This document shows, piece by piece, positions 9,655 to 21,574 of a DNA stretch of 64,000 nucleotides. The notes below the pieces were generated by a model. The model was given only the letters and a program-made list of their open reading frames with translations, had not been told where the DNA came from and did not search any database. The DNA comes from Turbatrix aceti (Eukaryota; Nematoda; Chromadorea; Rhabditida; Panagrolaimidae): positions 11,470,001 to 11,534,000 of the forward strand of contig OZ017766.1 of NCBI GenBank assembly GCA_963969345.1, in the 5' to 3' direction. Position 1 is the stretch's first letter. Each line of letters begins with the position of its first letter. A program made the position numbers and the translations under genes.

Positions 9655-11128
9655 TTATGCAAGTTACGATTTTCTGAGTGAGCGCAGTTGTTTTTATTTT
9701 ATTTTTTTGGATGAATGAACAACATAATTGTTTGTCGAACATTTTTTTGCTAAACATTTTTAGATTTTTTTGTTGACAATTTTCTTGGCGTAACGTCCTC
9801 AATTATTTTCGCTTCAAAACACCGTTTTTATTGTTTTTATTTCCTTTTTTTGAATTACGAAATCCAACTCAAATCACATCACAACCAATTCAGTTCCATC
9901 CATCATTGCGCGAAAAAAATTTTACCTTTAATTTTTTTTGTTAACCGAGATCATCTGTCATTTTTCTTCTTTCTGCGTTTGTAACACACCCATGCTTCCC
10001 CTCCCACACCCAATTCAACCCAAATTGAACCATCATTTTTTTTTATCAATACCTGCTACCTGCCTACCTGCGTGTCTCCATGACGTGACACTTTTTGCTG
10101 ACTGATTAAAATTCGTAATCCGTTAATAAAAAAAGTATTGTGCGTTTTAATTTTGCGTAATTTCTCTTTGATCTCTTTTTGATGTTGAATTAATGACTGA
10201 ATTTATGTGATTTTTGTGGAGGACGAATTTATTTTTATACCATTCCACGCCTTTGAAATTTTTTGTACTTCAAAGACAGGTTTTACTTTTTTTGTCAATA
10301 AAAATAGCAAATTATTTTTTATTGAAAACTAAAGATTGTGTTGAAGAGAGTTTGATGGGCTTTAGTTCAGGTATTTCAGTATGACAAAAATTTAAAGGGG
10401 AGAAAGTTGCATTTATTGTGGAACTTCAGGTGCTGTGGAGAATGTTATGAAAAAACAGTTCACTTTTTGCGAGTAACATTTTTTGGTGCTTTTTTGTTAC
10501 TTCAGGTTTTGCAAGTAATAACTTTGGACACTATTTTATTACGTTTCAGGCGCTGCTTTTTACGAGTAACAACTTTTTGGCGTTGTTTTGTTACTTTTCA
10601 CGTGCTGTTTTTTGGATGTAACATTTTCTAAACGTTATTGTATTGCTTTTCTGGCTCTGTATTTTGAGAATAACATTTGCACGTTTTTTTTTTACTTTTT
10701 AGGTGCGTTTTTTGAATTAGTTTCTGATCTTAGTTCGTTATTTTTCTTATGCTTACGTTTTTTTTCGTCAACATAATAGTTTTTTTTGTATAATATTTTT
10801 GTTCTAATTTTTGTTCTTTCTTTTTTTCGCCATTATTTTTTTTATGCTAATCACCGTTTTGGTAGCTTCCATGTTTGAAGCAACATTTTTGAGCTCATTT
10901 CATTGTTTTATGTGCACCAATGATTTATGTATCTACAAAAAGAAAAAAAATCAATCATTTTTTTACATTCTGTTACTATACTAAATTTACGTTTATTTTG
11001 TTCGCATTACGTTATTTCGCGTGTTTTTTACATTCATTTGATAAAATTTGTACACAAATAATTGCCCGCGTTTGTTTGATTTGATCATTTGCGTCTGTCG
11101 ATTATATAATTTTCTCTCTCTGTTTCAG
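9655..11128. other. MICAL upstream region / 5' intron, no coding exon seen
   Basis: AT-rich sequence before the MICAL start. A polypyrimidine tract and CAG acceptor (ttctctctctgtttcag) end at 11128, 56 bases before the MICAL ATG, so a 5' UTR exon begins at 11129. It could be joined to an upstream exon or trans-spliced to a spliced leader. Apart from the minisatellite block, nothing else is recognisable. Confidence 0.5.
10465..10710. repeat. GTAAC/GTTAC minisatellite block
   Basis: About five units, here in the orientation GAGTAACATTTTTTGG, CGCTATTTTGTTACTT and GTGCTGTTTT. Mirrored at 47142-47387. Confidence 0.75.
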
Positions 11129-11184
11129 GTATGGTGGGTACGTACTAACCGGTGAAGAAAATAGTAGTTTGTTAACTTGTCATC

Positions 11185-14100
11185 ATGCCTCGTCCATCTC
11201 TCGGACCGACCATCCCGCTGGATGCGTGTAGCCTCTTTGAGCACTACATCCAGGCAACCAATCTTCGTCCCATCCTTCAGATTTTCAATCAAATCTGTTT
11301 GTCATCAGGCATCGATCCTACGGATGCGACAAATCTCTACCCTCGGCTCAAGCGTGTCTGCGGAGCCTGCGAAGGTGCTGTCTTCAAGGCTAGACAACTT
11401 TTTGACCTCCTCGACAAACGCCGGTCCCATGCAGAATATCGTGGTCAGACCATCTGCGCAAAGATGAATGTCCTGGTCATCGGTGCGGGACCCTGTGGTC
11501 TGCGTGCGGCCATCGAAGCTGCCCTCCTCGGGGCGAAGGTTGTCGTCATCGAGCAGAGAGAAGACTTTTCCCGACACAACGTCCTTCACCTCTGGGAATT
11601 CGTCATCCGCGATCTAAAAGCTCTCGGCGCGAAAATATTTTCTCCAAAATTCTGTACCGGTTCTCTGGAACACATTTCGATTCGACAGCTCCAGGCTATC
11701 CTCGTCAAGGTTGCCCTCCTCCTGGGTGTCCAAATCCACGAGGGCGTCTCATTCATCGATATCCTCGAACCAACGTCGACAAAAGGATGGCGTGCAAAGT
11801 TTGATCCAGCCGACATTGTTCTCAACGATTTTGAATTCGACTTTGTCATCGGTGCTGATGGAAAGCGTAATACGCTTGCTGGCTTCCCAAAACAGGTCGT
11901 TCGGGGCAAACTCGCTATCGGCATTACCGCCAACTTTGTCAACAAGAAGACCAAGGCTGAGGATAAGGTTCCCGAAATCAGTGGTGTCGCTTACATCTTT
12001 AATCAGGCATTCTTCAAGGATATGCTTCACGAGACTGGTGTTGACTTGGAGGTTTGTGACTTTTTTTGGTAAAAGAAAAAAATATTTATGATGCCTGAAA
12101 CGAATTTTATATGGTTATAAAAAATCTATGAGATGATATGGGCGAGTAACAACTTTTGATGCTATTTTGTTACTTCACTTTTTTCTAGTACCATTTTTTT
12201 ACACTATTGTATTACTTCTGTTTTTGGAAGTAATACTTTTTTACGCTAAAGTGTTGCTTCACTTTTTGAGAGTAACATTTTTTGGCACTATTGTATTACT
12301 TCTGTTTTTGGGAGTAATACTTTTTTACGCTAAAGTGTTACTTTTTAAAATTTGAAATTATTTTACGTATTTTTTTGTTATCTAACTCGTTTTTTTTTGT
12401 TTTTCAGAACATTGTCTACTACAAAGATGACACTCACTACTTTGTCATGTGCGCGAAAAAGCAGAGCCTCATCGCCAAAGGTGTCATCAAAGCCGACCAC
12501 GAAGACGTCTCCCAACTCCTTGCACGCGAAAACGTGGACCAAGACATGCTCTGCAAGTACGCGATGCAAGCTGCAGATTTTGCGACGAATGGCAAACTTC
12601 CCAATCTCGAGTACAAGACCAACCATCGAGGGCAGTGCGACGTTGCCATGTTTGACTTCACGGCACTTCATTCTGCGCTTCATTCGACGCATTTTATCGA
12701 GCGTCGGGGTCGGCCACTTGTCGTCACTATCGTTGGCGACACCCTGCACGAACCCTTCTGGCCGACGGGATCCGGCTGCGCTCGGGGATTCCTCGGCGTC
12801 TTCGACGCTGCCTGGATGCTTCGGAGTTTCGGGCTGAATTCTGACCCTCCAGCTGAGATTGTCGCTGCCCGTGAGAATGTTCTCAAACTTCTCACGCAGA
12901 CAACGAAGGAAAAAATGCATAAATCGTATAATAAATATACGATCGATCCAAAAAGCAGGTACCAGAATATTCCACGCTGTCTCGATGTTGCGACAATCGT
13001 CGATACACAATTTGACGTCATCGATCCTACCTGGACATCCACGACCACAGATGTCCGTCTCCCGCCCTGGGGTGCAGCGAGGATGGGCAGCGATTTCGAT
13101 CGACGCCACAGACTACAAAAACTCTGCAGCTTTGCCCTTCAGCACTACCGTATCCGTGTGTTCAATTTTTCGACGACAACTTGGGGCGACGGAAAGGCAC
13201 TCCTCGCTCTCGTCAGCAAGTTCCGGCCTGATTTGGTGGATTACACGTCGATGATCGCTGCGAGCAAGCAATCTGAAGCCGATCATCAGGATATCGTCAG
13301 ATATGTCTTTGAAATGATGGAGAGGGAATACGCTCTGGAAAAGCCCTGTGATCCTGGATCTGCGTGGGCGAGACTGCCAGAAGAAAAACGGTTCAAGTAA
13401 GTTTTATTTGAAAAAAAAATAATTACGATTATTTTTTAATTTTTTTATAATAAATATTTTTTTAATCAAAAACAGCAGTTATTTTTTGTTTCCAAAAATC
13501 GGAGTACCCCAAGACCGTTTTTGTATTATATACTTTTTTATGGTCTCGCAAGGAAAACTCGTTTTCGCATCCAGATTTTCATCGTGTCCAATTTTTGATC
13601 GTTATCCAACGCACAAAAAGAAACAAAATAAGCACAAAAAATGTTATTCACAAAATGTGAAGTAACATAATAGCGTCAAAAGTTATTACTCGCAAAACCG
13701 GAAGTAACAACTTAGGCACGAAAAATGTTACTCGCAAAAAGTGAAGTAACATAATAACATTCAAAAAATGTTACTCTGAAAAAACAGCACCTAAAACGTA
13801 ACAAGTTAGCGTCAAAAAGTGTTATTCGCAAAAAGTGGAATGACACATATTTGTATAAAAAAACGTTATTTTTTTTATCAGTTTCGTTTTTACGATCCTT
13901 TTCGGATTCTTCATTATTTTTTTATTTTACGATAACTTTGTTTCCGATAAATTGTTTTTGCGGTAATTTTATTGTTTTTTTGTTTTTCAGGTACATCGAA
14001 TCCCTCGTAGATGCCTTCCGAGAAGACCCCCACTCTAACAATTCGATCATGTCCCCAACAGCCAAGATCGCCCTTTCCGCAGCTTCACGCAAGCGTTCCC

Positions 14101-17100
14101 GAATCCGTCTCGACGCTTCCAAGGCCAAGAAATCCGATCACATCAACCAGAAAGCCGGAACGCTGATGAACGCGATGCAGGGCACGACGTCAGTCATCGA
14201 TGGCATCCCCTTCATGGAAAAGATGAGTCGCCTTGACGACGGTCGTCCCAAACCGGTTCGGACAAATGGCACGGTTGAACGCGAGCCAATTGCCATCGTC
14301 AAGGGCAAAGGCCTCAACGAGGACATCATCAACTACGTCGAGGATTTTATCTCGGGCAAGGCACAGAAGGAGCATTTCAAGGCGATGCACGACGAGAAGG
14401 TCGCGAGAGCCGATGCGGTAGTGCACAAAATGCCGGAGGAAAAGATGGCCGCTGTTGAAAATGTAATCAAGGAAACGATAAATGGAAATGGTGAAAAAAA
14501 CAAGGAACACGCCAGTTTTACGAGTTTGGAGGAAAAGGTTGGTTTTAGGATTTTTTGAGGGAATTTCAGCACTTTGGATTTTGTTGGGGTTTGAAAGTGC
14601 CTTATCTTTTGTTGTCTTTTCTTATGTTTGCTTTTTGACACCAGCACAAAGATTCTTCATGGCATATTTATATTTGTTCAAATTTATCAAAAAAAATTAA
14701 AACCGGCCTCGTACCGAAATTTTTTTTGAGTCACAAAAAACGGTCTGGTCTTGCTACGAAAATTTTCTAATCACGACCAAATCTTCGAATTTGGTCTTGC
14801 AACAAAATTTTAAAAAAAAAATTAAAAAAATTGGTTAAAAAACGCTTATGCGATGGTCTCGAAACGAAAAAACATATTTTCGCGCCGAGAACATTCAATG
14901 CGCACGCGTCCTTCTTTTTTTTCGTTTTCAAAAGATTTGGTACATTTTTTACGATAAATATTTTTTATTGCTTCCACCAAAACAACACTCTTTGTTTTTT
15001 TCACCTTCGTAGCATTTTTTTAAACGCTCCGCAGTGATTTCTCTCCTCCTTCTCCTGACTGACCTTTGTTGAATGTTTTTTTCTTCGCCACAAAAAACTC
15101 CGTCTCCATCTTTTTGTAATTCTCCCGCCAATATTCTGTTTTACAATTCCTTTGTACACTCGAACACCGAGTTTCTCTAAAACAAATTTTTTATCCATTC
15201 ATGATTCCTCACGGTGTCAATTGTCAGCTCCTAAACGAGTCATATTGTGACAAATTTCACCTTCAGATGGTTCGTCTACAGGCTGCAAATGCGAGAAGTA
15301 TTGTTGCCAATCAGTTTGGCAGAAATGCATGGGATGATAAATTCAAGGTGAATAAATTTTCCTTGTCGTTATTGTTGTGGTGTCTTCTTTCTGTATTTTT
15401 TTCTGTGTGTGTTGTTGCTGTTGTGTTCGGAAATCTCAACCAAGTTTTCTTTTACTTTTTTCCCTTGGAGTAATTTTTTTTTCATTTTTGTTTTTTACCA
15501 CCCGAAGGCTTAGATTTTTTCCTTTACATTTTTTTAGGAAAAAAATTATCTACACATTAGTAAATTATGGAAGCAAAAAAAATTATGTATTTCTAACATT
15601 TTTTATAATTTGTTTTTCAACTTCTTGTGTTAGACTGCTTTTTGTCCATTTTTTTTGTTTGTCATTTGTGATTTTTTTTATCGAAAACTAACATTTTTCG
15701 TACATTTTACTTTTTTCTTATTTTTTGTGAATCCATTTTCTTTTTTCTTTCATTTTCTGTGTGGTCCTTTTTATTATTCAATATTTTTTTTATTTATTTC
15801 ATTCTTTCACTAACCCAATTTTTTTTTCAAAAATTTGTGTTCACATTTTTTCTTCATCAAAAAAATAAATATAATTTTTTTCTAGGAAATTGACGAAAAA
15901 CTCGCGTCCGTAAACAACGTTCTCAAAAACTCGGATCTTACCGGTGTGGACGCAGTGACTCGTTTCCGAGAACAGCAGCAATCTCAGTCCCGCAAGATTC
16001 CTCCTCCAGCACCACCCAAGCCGATCGCCAAGCCTGCACTTTCGTCTTCCGATGACGACCGTGAAAACCGAGATGCCACAACCACTCCAACAACCAATGG
16101 CACAGGTGTCGACAACGCCACAAGTGTGATCTTCCGAACTGACCACCACAACAACCACGGATACCAAAAGCAACCCCCACCTACGCGACGTCCCTTCTCC
16201 TCACCTGTACCACCTGTCTCCGATGTATATGCTTCCGTACTTCCCAGAAGGCGAAATCTCTGCGCTACGTGCAACGTTGACGTCTATCTTGCTGAACAGC
16301 TGCCAATCGATCGATTTATAATCCATAAGAGGTGCTTCAAGTGCGGCTACTGCCAAATACCTCTGAGGATCAATATCGCTGCTGTCGATAAGTCACTTCA
16401 GGATGTTTTTGGAATCAGATGGTATTGCCAGCAACACGCCAACTTGCCGCGCAGTGACAAGGTCGCCAGGTTGGAGAGGATAATGCAGAGTGAGTTTTTT
16501 TTTATGTTTTAAATAATTTTTTGGGTGCTTTTGAAGGTCCTTTACGTACCCTACCTAGGTCCCCTACGTAGACATCGAAGGTTTTAAAGAGAATAAAACT
16601 TATACAAATTTTAAAAGATTTTCAAATTACCTTCGAAGGTCCCCTACGTACCCTTCGTAGGTCCCCTACGTAGACATCGAAGGCTTTAAATCATAAAAAT
16701 GTATACGTGTTTAAAAATGATTTTCAAGTTACCTTCGAAGGTCCCCTACGTAGGTCCCCTACGTAGACGACGAAGGCTTCGAAGGTACTTTTTGTCTCCT
16801 GAACCCCAAAAAATTGTTCAAAACTTTCCAAATATTCGTTTTTCTATTTTTTCAGCCGGAAGAGCTACAGCAATCGCTGTTGTCGCTCCCACGAAGGCCA
16901 AAACTCCGACTCCACCTCTTCCTTCGCAGCCTGTGGAGCCCCGTAGCCGACCACCTCTCATCGCTGGTGACAAGTATTCGCCCTTGTATGACAATATCAC
17001 TCCTCGTTCCCGTCGACCACCGCCAACGAGCTCAAACACGATCTTTTTCATTTCATTTTCATTTATTCTCTAACTCGTACGCACCATATCATACATACAA

Positions 17101-19885
17101 CACTACAATGAACAGTCAGAAGGTGATGAAGATGACGATGGCGACTCGCACGTAGAGGGGCCCATCCGGAACGGATGTCTTTGCGATACGTGCACCCTGA
17201 GTTCGCAGCTCTTACAGGGGACGGGACGTGTTTTTGGTGTGGTGTGTTTTTCGATTGGATGATGACGAATGAGAATGAGTTGTAGAAGACCGCTGCGCCC
17301 AAGCGGGATCGAACCTCGACCTTGATTTCCTTGTAGACGCGCCACACACCACTGGGCCACCCGCGCCCAAACACGATCTTCTCGACTCAAAAGCCAGATT
17401 CTGTTCTCACGTCCTCGTCGACTTCTTCATCGTCGTCTGAAAGCCTTGGCGGACCCATGGATCGCCAGATAACCCGCGGCGATGGTGACCGAGACAATTT
17501 GACTCCCATTCGTCAAGCTGCAGCACATGCACGTGAACGGGGAATTGAAATGTCATCGATTTTGTCTTCACCTGGCGGAATACTGACAGGTCCCGGACCC
17601 CAACAGCAGCACCCCTCACCTCCACCACCTGCCCAGCTGTCGTCACCCAAGCCCGTGCCACGCCCACGAACCAAGTTCACGAATGCGGTTTCTGCGAAGT
17701 CTTCAATCGAGTCGACGAGCTCCAATGACTACGATGAACCCACGGAGGACGAGGATTCTGATCTCGAATTCATCGATGTCACCGAGTCGGAATCCGACGA
17801 TGAAGGCAGCAGTCTCCTGGATGATACTGAAGAAGACGAGCAGGATGAGGATAAGTGGTACGAGTTTGAAGAGCTCCTGGAGACCACGTTGACGCGCAAC
17901 GACGATGGACCCATCAAGGAAGTCACCGAACAGCAAGCTGCCAAGCTTATTGATACTTTTAACCGGCGATCGCTTCTTCTGGTGAGTTTTTTTTGGAAAA
18001 ATAAAATTTTTTGTGACAACCTTCGAAGGTCCCCTACGTACCCTACGTAGACCTCGAAGTCTCTGAAGATAAAAAATCTTGAAAAGGTTGAAAAAAGTGT
18101 TCTGGGGTCCTTCGAAGGTCGCCTACGTAGGTCCCCTACGTACCCTACGTAGACCTCGAAGTCTCTGAAGATAAAAAATCTTTAAAAGGTCGAAAAAAGT
18201 GTTCTGGGGTCCTTCGAAGGTCGCCTACGTAGGTCCCCTACGTACCCTAAGTAGACAACGATGACTTTTTTAAATGTTTTTTTTTTCCAGAATCCAAATC
18301 CTCCGGCTCCAAAGACCCTTTCAAAAGAGGATTTCCACACTCCGCTCTCTGAGACCACCCAGAAAAACACTCAAGCGGCGTCGTCGTCGTCTTCTCCCGA
18401 ATTTTTCACCCCGGCGACTTCTCGACGGACACCAACGACCGATCGTGTGGTCACCTACTTTTCACCGTCGTCCAAGAAACCATCCCAACCGACGATTCAG
18501 GAAACTCCCAAGTTGACAGCAGCTAACAACGGTCACGGTCACCATCACATGGCATCGGCTGCTTCTGAATCCCAGAAGGAAGCCGGTCTCCTCGGGCGTC
18601 GGGCTAAGATGTCACGGGCGAGGAACAGTGATCGACGGGCTACGGTAGCCATTGACCCGGATATGGTCAAGGAAGCCGACGAGCACGAAAAACAGCAGAA
18701 ATCTATCATCATTTCGGGTCCTACAACGAAAATTGAAATCATGCCAAATGCTTCCCCGGCTGAATTTCATACCCCTACAACAACCGATGCACGACGCAAT
18801 AACCGTCGTGCCGAACTTTTGAAGAGGCGTAAAAATCGTGCCAAGACCCTGACCGATGGCATCAACGCTGGCGATCTGCAGAATGCGCTTGCAGCTCTTG
18901 CACCGGCCATCCCGGTCTCGCCGAGAAATATCAAGCGTGTTCAGAGGTACGCAGAACAGGTTCTGAAGAGGCGGGAGAATGAACGACATCGCTCGGCCCA
19001 GGAAGTTCAGCGTGGACTCGACGAAACCGAATCGAGGATCTACGAAGTCAACAGAGTCGGATTGGAACTTGAAATTCAACTCATCAATCGTCCGAAGGTC
19101 CGGTTTACCCTTGAGCAATGGGTAATCTACGTCCAGGAGCTCTACCAACTTCGGCTACGCAAGGAAGACCTCAACAATCGGGTACAGGAAATTACGCTTG
19201 CTGAGAAGCAAAGGGTCCTGCACAATAAGCTCATGGAACTCGACTCTGCCGATGGCGTGCCCAGTGATGGTAATTTGAAGGTTGGTTTTTTGGGGTGAAA
19301 AGACGAAAACGGGTACCCTTCGAAGGTTTCCTACGTACCCTACGTAGGTCCCCTACGTAGACGTCGAAGGCTTCGAAGAAACAAAAATGATAAAAAAGCT
19401 ATCTAAACGTTTTTTGGTAACTTTTTAGAGGTCTCTTACGTACCCTACGTAGGTCCCCTACGTAGACGTCGAAGACTTTGAAGAAAAAAAAATGTAGAAA
19501 CGATAACTTTACGTTTTTGGTAACCTTCGAAGGTCTCCTACGTACCCTACCTAGACGATGGAGACCTAAAAGGCTTATATTTTTTTGTGTTCTTTCTGTA
19601 ATTTAAATAAAAACATTTTTTCTTTTGTTTTTAGTTTACAAAAATTAATTCTGCATCCTTTTTCAGCTGAAAAAAGACATTCTCAGCCAATTTGTCGCCG
19701 CCGTCGAAGCGCATCAACGAATTCGCTCAAAAATAGACGCAAACGTCCGCCAGACGCGAAACACAGTCTTCAACGTACAATCTGTCCTTCGATCCAAGAA
19801 TTACGATTTCAACAAATTTCGTCCCGTGTTTACAACCAAGCTACCCGATTTTGAACAATTTCTGTCTTCGCCCGTGTCTTCTTGA
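11185..19885 (+). CDS. MICAL: MICAL F-actin monooxygenase, copy 1
   Basis: Eight coding exons: 11185-12051, 12408-13396, 13991-14537, 15267-15347, 15886-16489, 16856-17981, 18291-19280 and 19667-19885. Excluding a 335-bp insertion in exon 6, the phases join into about 1,695 residues. MICAL proteins oxidise actin methionines with FAD and NADPH and so disassemble filaments; they act in axon guidance and muscle organisation and bind Rabs through the C-terminus. Seen: FAD site VLVIGAGPCGLRAA (G100-G105) and the IGADGKRNT motif near 225; a CH domain at about 515-610; a LIM domain at about 955-1020 with CATC, HKRCFKCGYC and CQQH zinc ligands; proline- and acid-rich linkers; and a coiled-coil bMERB domain near the C-terminus. 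ATG 11185 follows an acceptor at 11128. A SINE in exon 6 shifts the frame. The second copy is 37967-46667. Confidence 0.93.
12145..12345. repeat. GTAAC/GTTAC minisatellite block in MICAL intron 1
   Basis: About five units with AGTAACATTTTTTGGC, CTATTGTATTACTTC and a linker closer to TTTTTGGGAGTAATAC; a locally homogenised variant. Mirrored at 45507-45707. Confidence 0.75.
13605..13850. repeat. GTAAC/GTTAC minisatellite block in MICAL intron 2
   Basis: Units with GAAGTAACATAATAGCG, AAATGTTACTCGC and an AAAACAGCACC linker. Mirrored at 44002-44247. Confidence 0.75.
14720..14895. repeat. TCTCG...CGAGA hairpin motif cluster in MICAL intron 3
   Basis: Short imperfect palindromes: GGTCTTGCTACGAAAATTTT, then GATGGTCTCGAAACGAAAA facing TTTTCGCGCCGAGAAC. 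Related motifs occur near 3325-3350, 13540-13580, 28140-28205 and through TBC1D20 intron 1. Similar GTCTCG-CGAGAC palindromes are common in Caenorhabditis genomes as I recall. Mirrored at 42957-43132. Confidence 0.5.
16535..16795. repeat. TTCGAA/TACGTA palindrome array in MICAL intron 5
   Basis: Tandem arrangement of the perfect palindromes CCTTCGAAGG and CCTACGTAGG joined by TCCCCTACGTA and GTAGACATCGAAGG segments. Three rows are separated by AT-rich spacers. The same family fills introns 6 and 7 and is not seen elsewhere in the window. Confidence 0.8.
17033..17045. repeat. SINE target-site duplication, copy 1
   Basis: CAAACACGATCTT, repeated exactly at 17368-17380 on the far side of the inserted element. 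It is exon 6 coding sequence. Confidence 0.85.
17046..17367 (-). mobile_element. tRNA-derived SINE inserted in MICAL exon 6
   Basis: A 322-bp insertion flanked by a perfect 13-bp direct repeat (17033-17045 and 17368-17380). On the minus strand it starts with a tRNA-like head: box A TGGCCCAGTGG (17359-17349) and a perfect box B GGTTCGATCCC (17315-17305) at normal tRNA spacing. The acceptor, anticodon and T stems do not pair properly, so this is a derived tRNA, not a working one. A unique body of about 230 bp follows, ending in AATAAATG and a short A-rich tail against the target duplication. Tail, duplication and RNA polymerase III boxes are the hallmarks of a SINE moved by a LINE. Total added length (335 bp) is not a multiple of three, so the MICAL frame is broken unless the element is spliced out. 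The mirrored copy is 40485-40806. Confidence 0.85.
18020..18255. repeat. TTCGAA/TACGTA palindrome array in MICAL intron 6
   Basis: Three rows of CCTTCGAAGGTCCCC, TACGTACCCTACGTAGAC and CTCGAAG, with two nearly identical AT-rich spacers of about 60 bp (period near 95-100 bp). Confidence 0.8.
19312..19560. repeat. TTCGAA/TACGTA palindrome array in MICAL intron 7
   Basis: Three rows of the same palindromic modules as in introns 5 and 6, with AT-rich spacers. Confidence 0.8.
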
Positions 19886-20258
19886 ATCTTCTGTCTTCTG
19901 TCCGAGTGACCTGGCATGTACATAGTAGCTTCTCTCTTCATCAGGTCAACTTCAACACGCTCAATTATCAAGCATGACGTAACCCAACCAAATCAACAAT
20001 TCTAACCAATTCACACTTACCCGACGACAACACAGCAATTTTTCTTTCCACATAGCATACAAATATCTATTTTTTCCATGAGCTTATTTTTGTTTATTTT
20101 TGTTTTTTGATTTGTTTGTCGTGTAACGATTGTACTTACTGTATACCCCCTAGTAGAGCTTCCTTCTCCATCGTCACACGGGCATGCTATTACTGTATCC
20201 TTCCGTCCCACATCCATTTTGTTGTAGTTAAACTTGTTTTTTTGTGAAAGAAAGAAGA

Positions 20259-20264
20259 AATAAA
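20259..20264 (+). terminator. poly(A) signal of MICAL
   Basis: AATAAA 374 bases after the MICAL stop. Repetitive transposon sequence starts within about 80 bases of it. The mirrored site is 37588-37593 on the minus strand. Confidence 0.5.
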
Positions 20265-21009
20265 CTTTATTCCTTTGAAAATCGGAAAAAAAGGAGGAGT
20301 TTGGTTTTGAAACGAAATTTTGGCTATATTTACTTTAAGTTCCCCATACTCCACATGTCGATACCCACCCTCATTCAGTTCCCCCCCCCCTATCCTCTTG
20401 GTGGGGAACTCAATCCCCCATAGATGGTTAAGTTCCCCCCTATGCAAAAAATAACTATATGTGCATCGACACTTTTCGCGCAGCCAAGCGAAGGGAGGCG
20501 ACCGAGGCGAGCGCAGGAGGTACGCTCGACGCGAAAGGAGAGGCGGAGAACAAGGAAGGGAGAAAACCCGTTTCTCCCTCATCTGCGGTCGTTTTTCGGG
20601 TTTGTGATCGGTCGGTCGTCACCAATGTCCGATAGTGTTATGCCTTACCAAGAGTTAGACGCGCGTTCGATATATAACACGCGGACAATAAAAATTATTT
20701 TGAACACCCCTTTTTTGAACCCTTTTTTCAATACATTTTTGTGGATTGACACTTTTTTGTTTTCCAGATTTTTTATCAAAAAAGCGTCATGAAAGAACTT
20801 TCAGAAGTCACATCATTGTTTTAGTGTATTTTTTGAAACCATGATCTGAAAGATAATGTGCAGCAAAATTTTTGCAAATATTTTAGTTTATATAAATAAA
20901 ATGTTTAAGAATTTATGGTGTCCCATATGTACTACATTTTGAATCAAATGTTGTTGGTGTTTTACACTTAAGCAGAACTTTATTTTGCATTTTATTGTTT
21001 TTCATAGCC

Positions 21010-21357
21010 GTAGAAAGACGCCACCTCGATGCAGCGTGGCAGCGTCTGCCGTAAGTTATAAGGAGAGGCGCAACGTCGCTGCAGCGCGGCAGCGTCCGTT
21101 GTAAGGAAGAATGAGAGACGCCATCTCGCTGAAGCGTGGTAGCGTCGGCTGAAAGTTATGAGAAGAGACGCAACGTCGCTTCAGCGTGGTAGCGTCGGCT
21201 GAAAGTTATAGGAGCGACGCAACGTCGCTGCGGCGTGGCAGCGTTCGTTGTAAGGAAGAATGAGAGACGGAACGTCGCTGCAGCGCGGCAGCTTCAGCTG
21301 AAAGTTATAAGGAGCGACGCAACGTCGCTGCGGCGTGGCAGCGTTCGCGGCATGAAA
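21010..21357 (+). repeat. 50-bp tandem array inside the fold-back element
   Basis: About seven units of the form GACGCAACGTCGCTGCAGCG, TGGCAGCGTCGGCTG and AAAGTTATAAGGAG or AAGGAAGAATGAG, with alternating unit types. GC-rich against an AT-rich flank. Confidence 0.8.
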
Positions 21358-21574
21358 GAATAAAAATTGAAGTACGAACAACACCAAAAACAAGCCGCCA
21401 TAGATGTCAGATTAACTGAAAATGAAAACAAATCTTGAGAAATTGACTCAGTTTCGCATGCAAAATATTTGACAGAAAAAAATTCACAAAAACGGTTTCA
21501 AACACTTCGTTTTGATTGTTTTAGGTTGGCGGCGGTTTGTTTTCAGTGTGGTTCGTACTTCAATTTTTATTCTT

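Noticed and set aside
10407..10776. Phe/Cys/Leu-rich open frames in minisatellite blocks
   Set aside because: They are translations of the T-rich strand of the GTAAC/GTTAC repeat and recur wherever the repeat occurs.
12378..13109. 243-residue open frame antisense to MICAL exon 2 (mirror 44743-45474)
   Set aside because: The opposite strand encodes the conserved MICAL monooxygenase/CH region; the antisense frame has no recognisable domain.
17305..17359. Possible tRNA gene on the minus strand (box A and box B present)
   Set aside because: The acceptor, anticodon and T stems do not pair, and the head is part of a longer element with an A-rich tail and target duplication. It is a SINE, not a functional tRNA.
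16535..19560. Spaced repeats that could suggest a CRISPR-like array
   Set aside because: The host is eukaryotic, the repeats are intronic, unit and spacer lengths vary, spacers are near-identical AT-rich DNA, and no cas genes are present.
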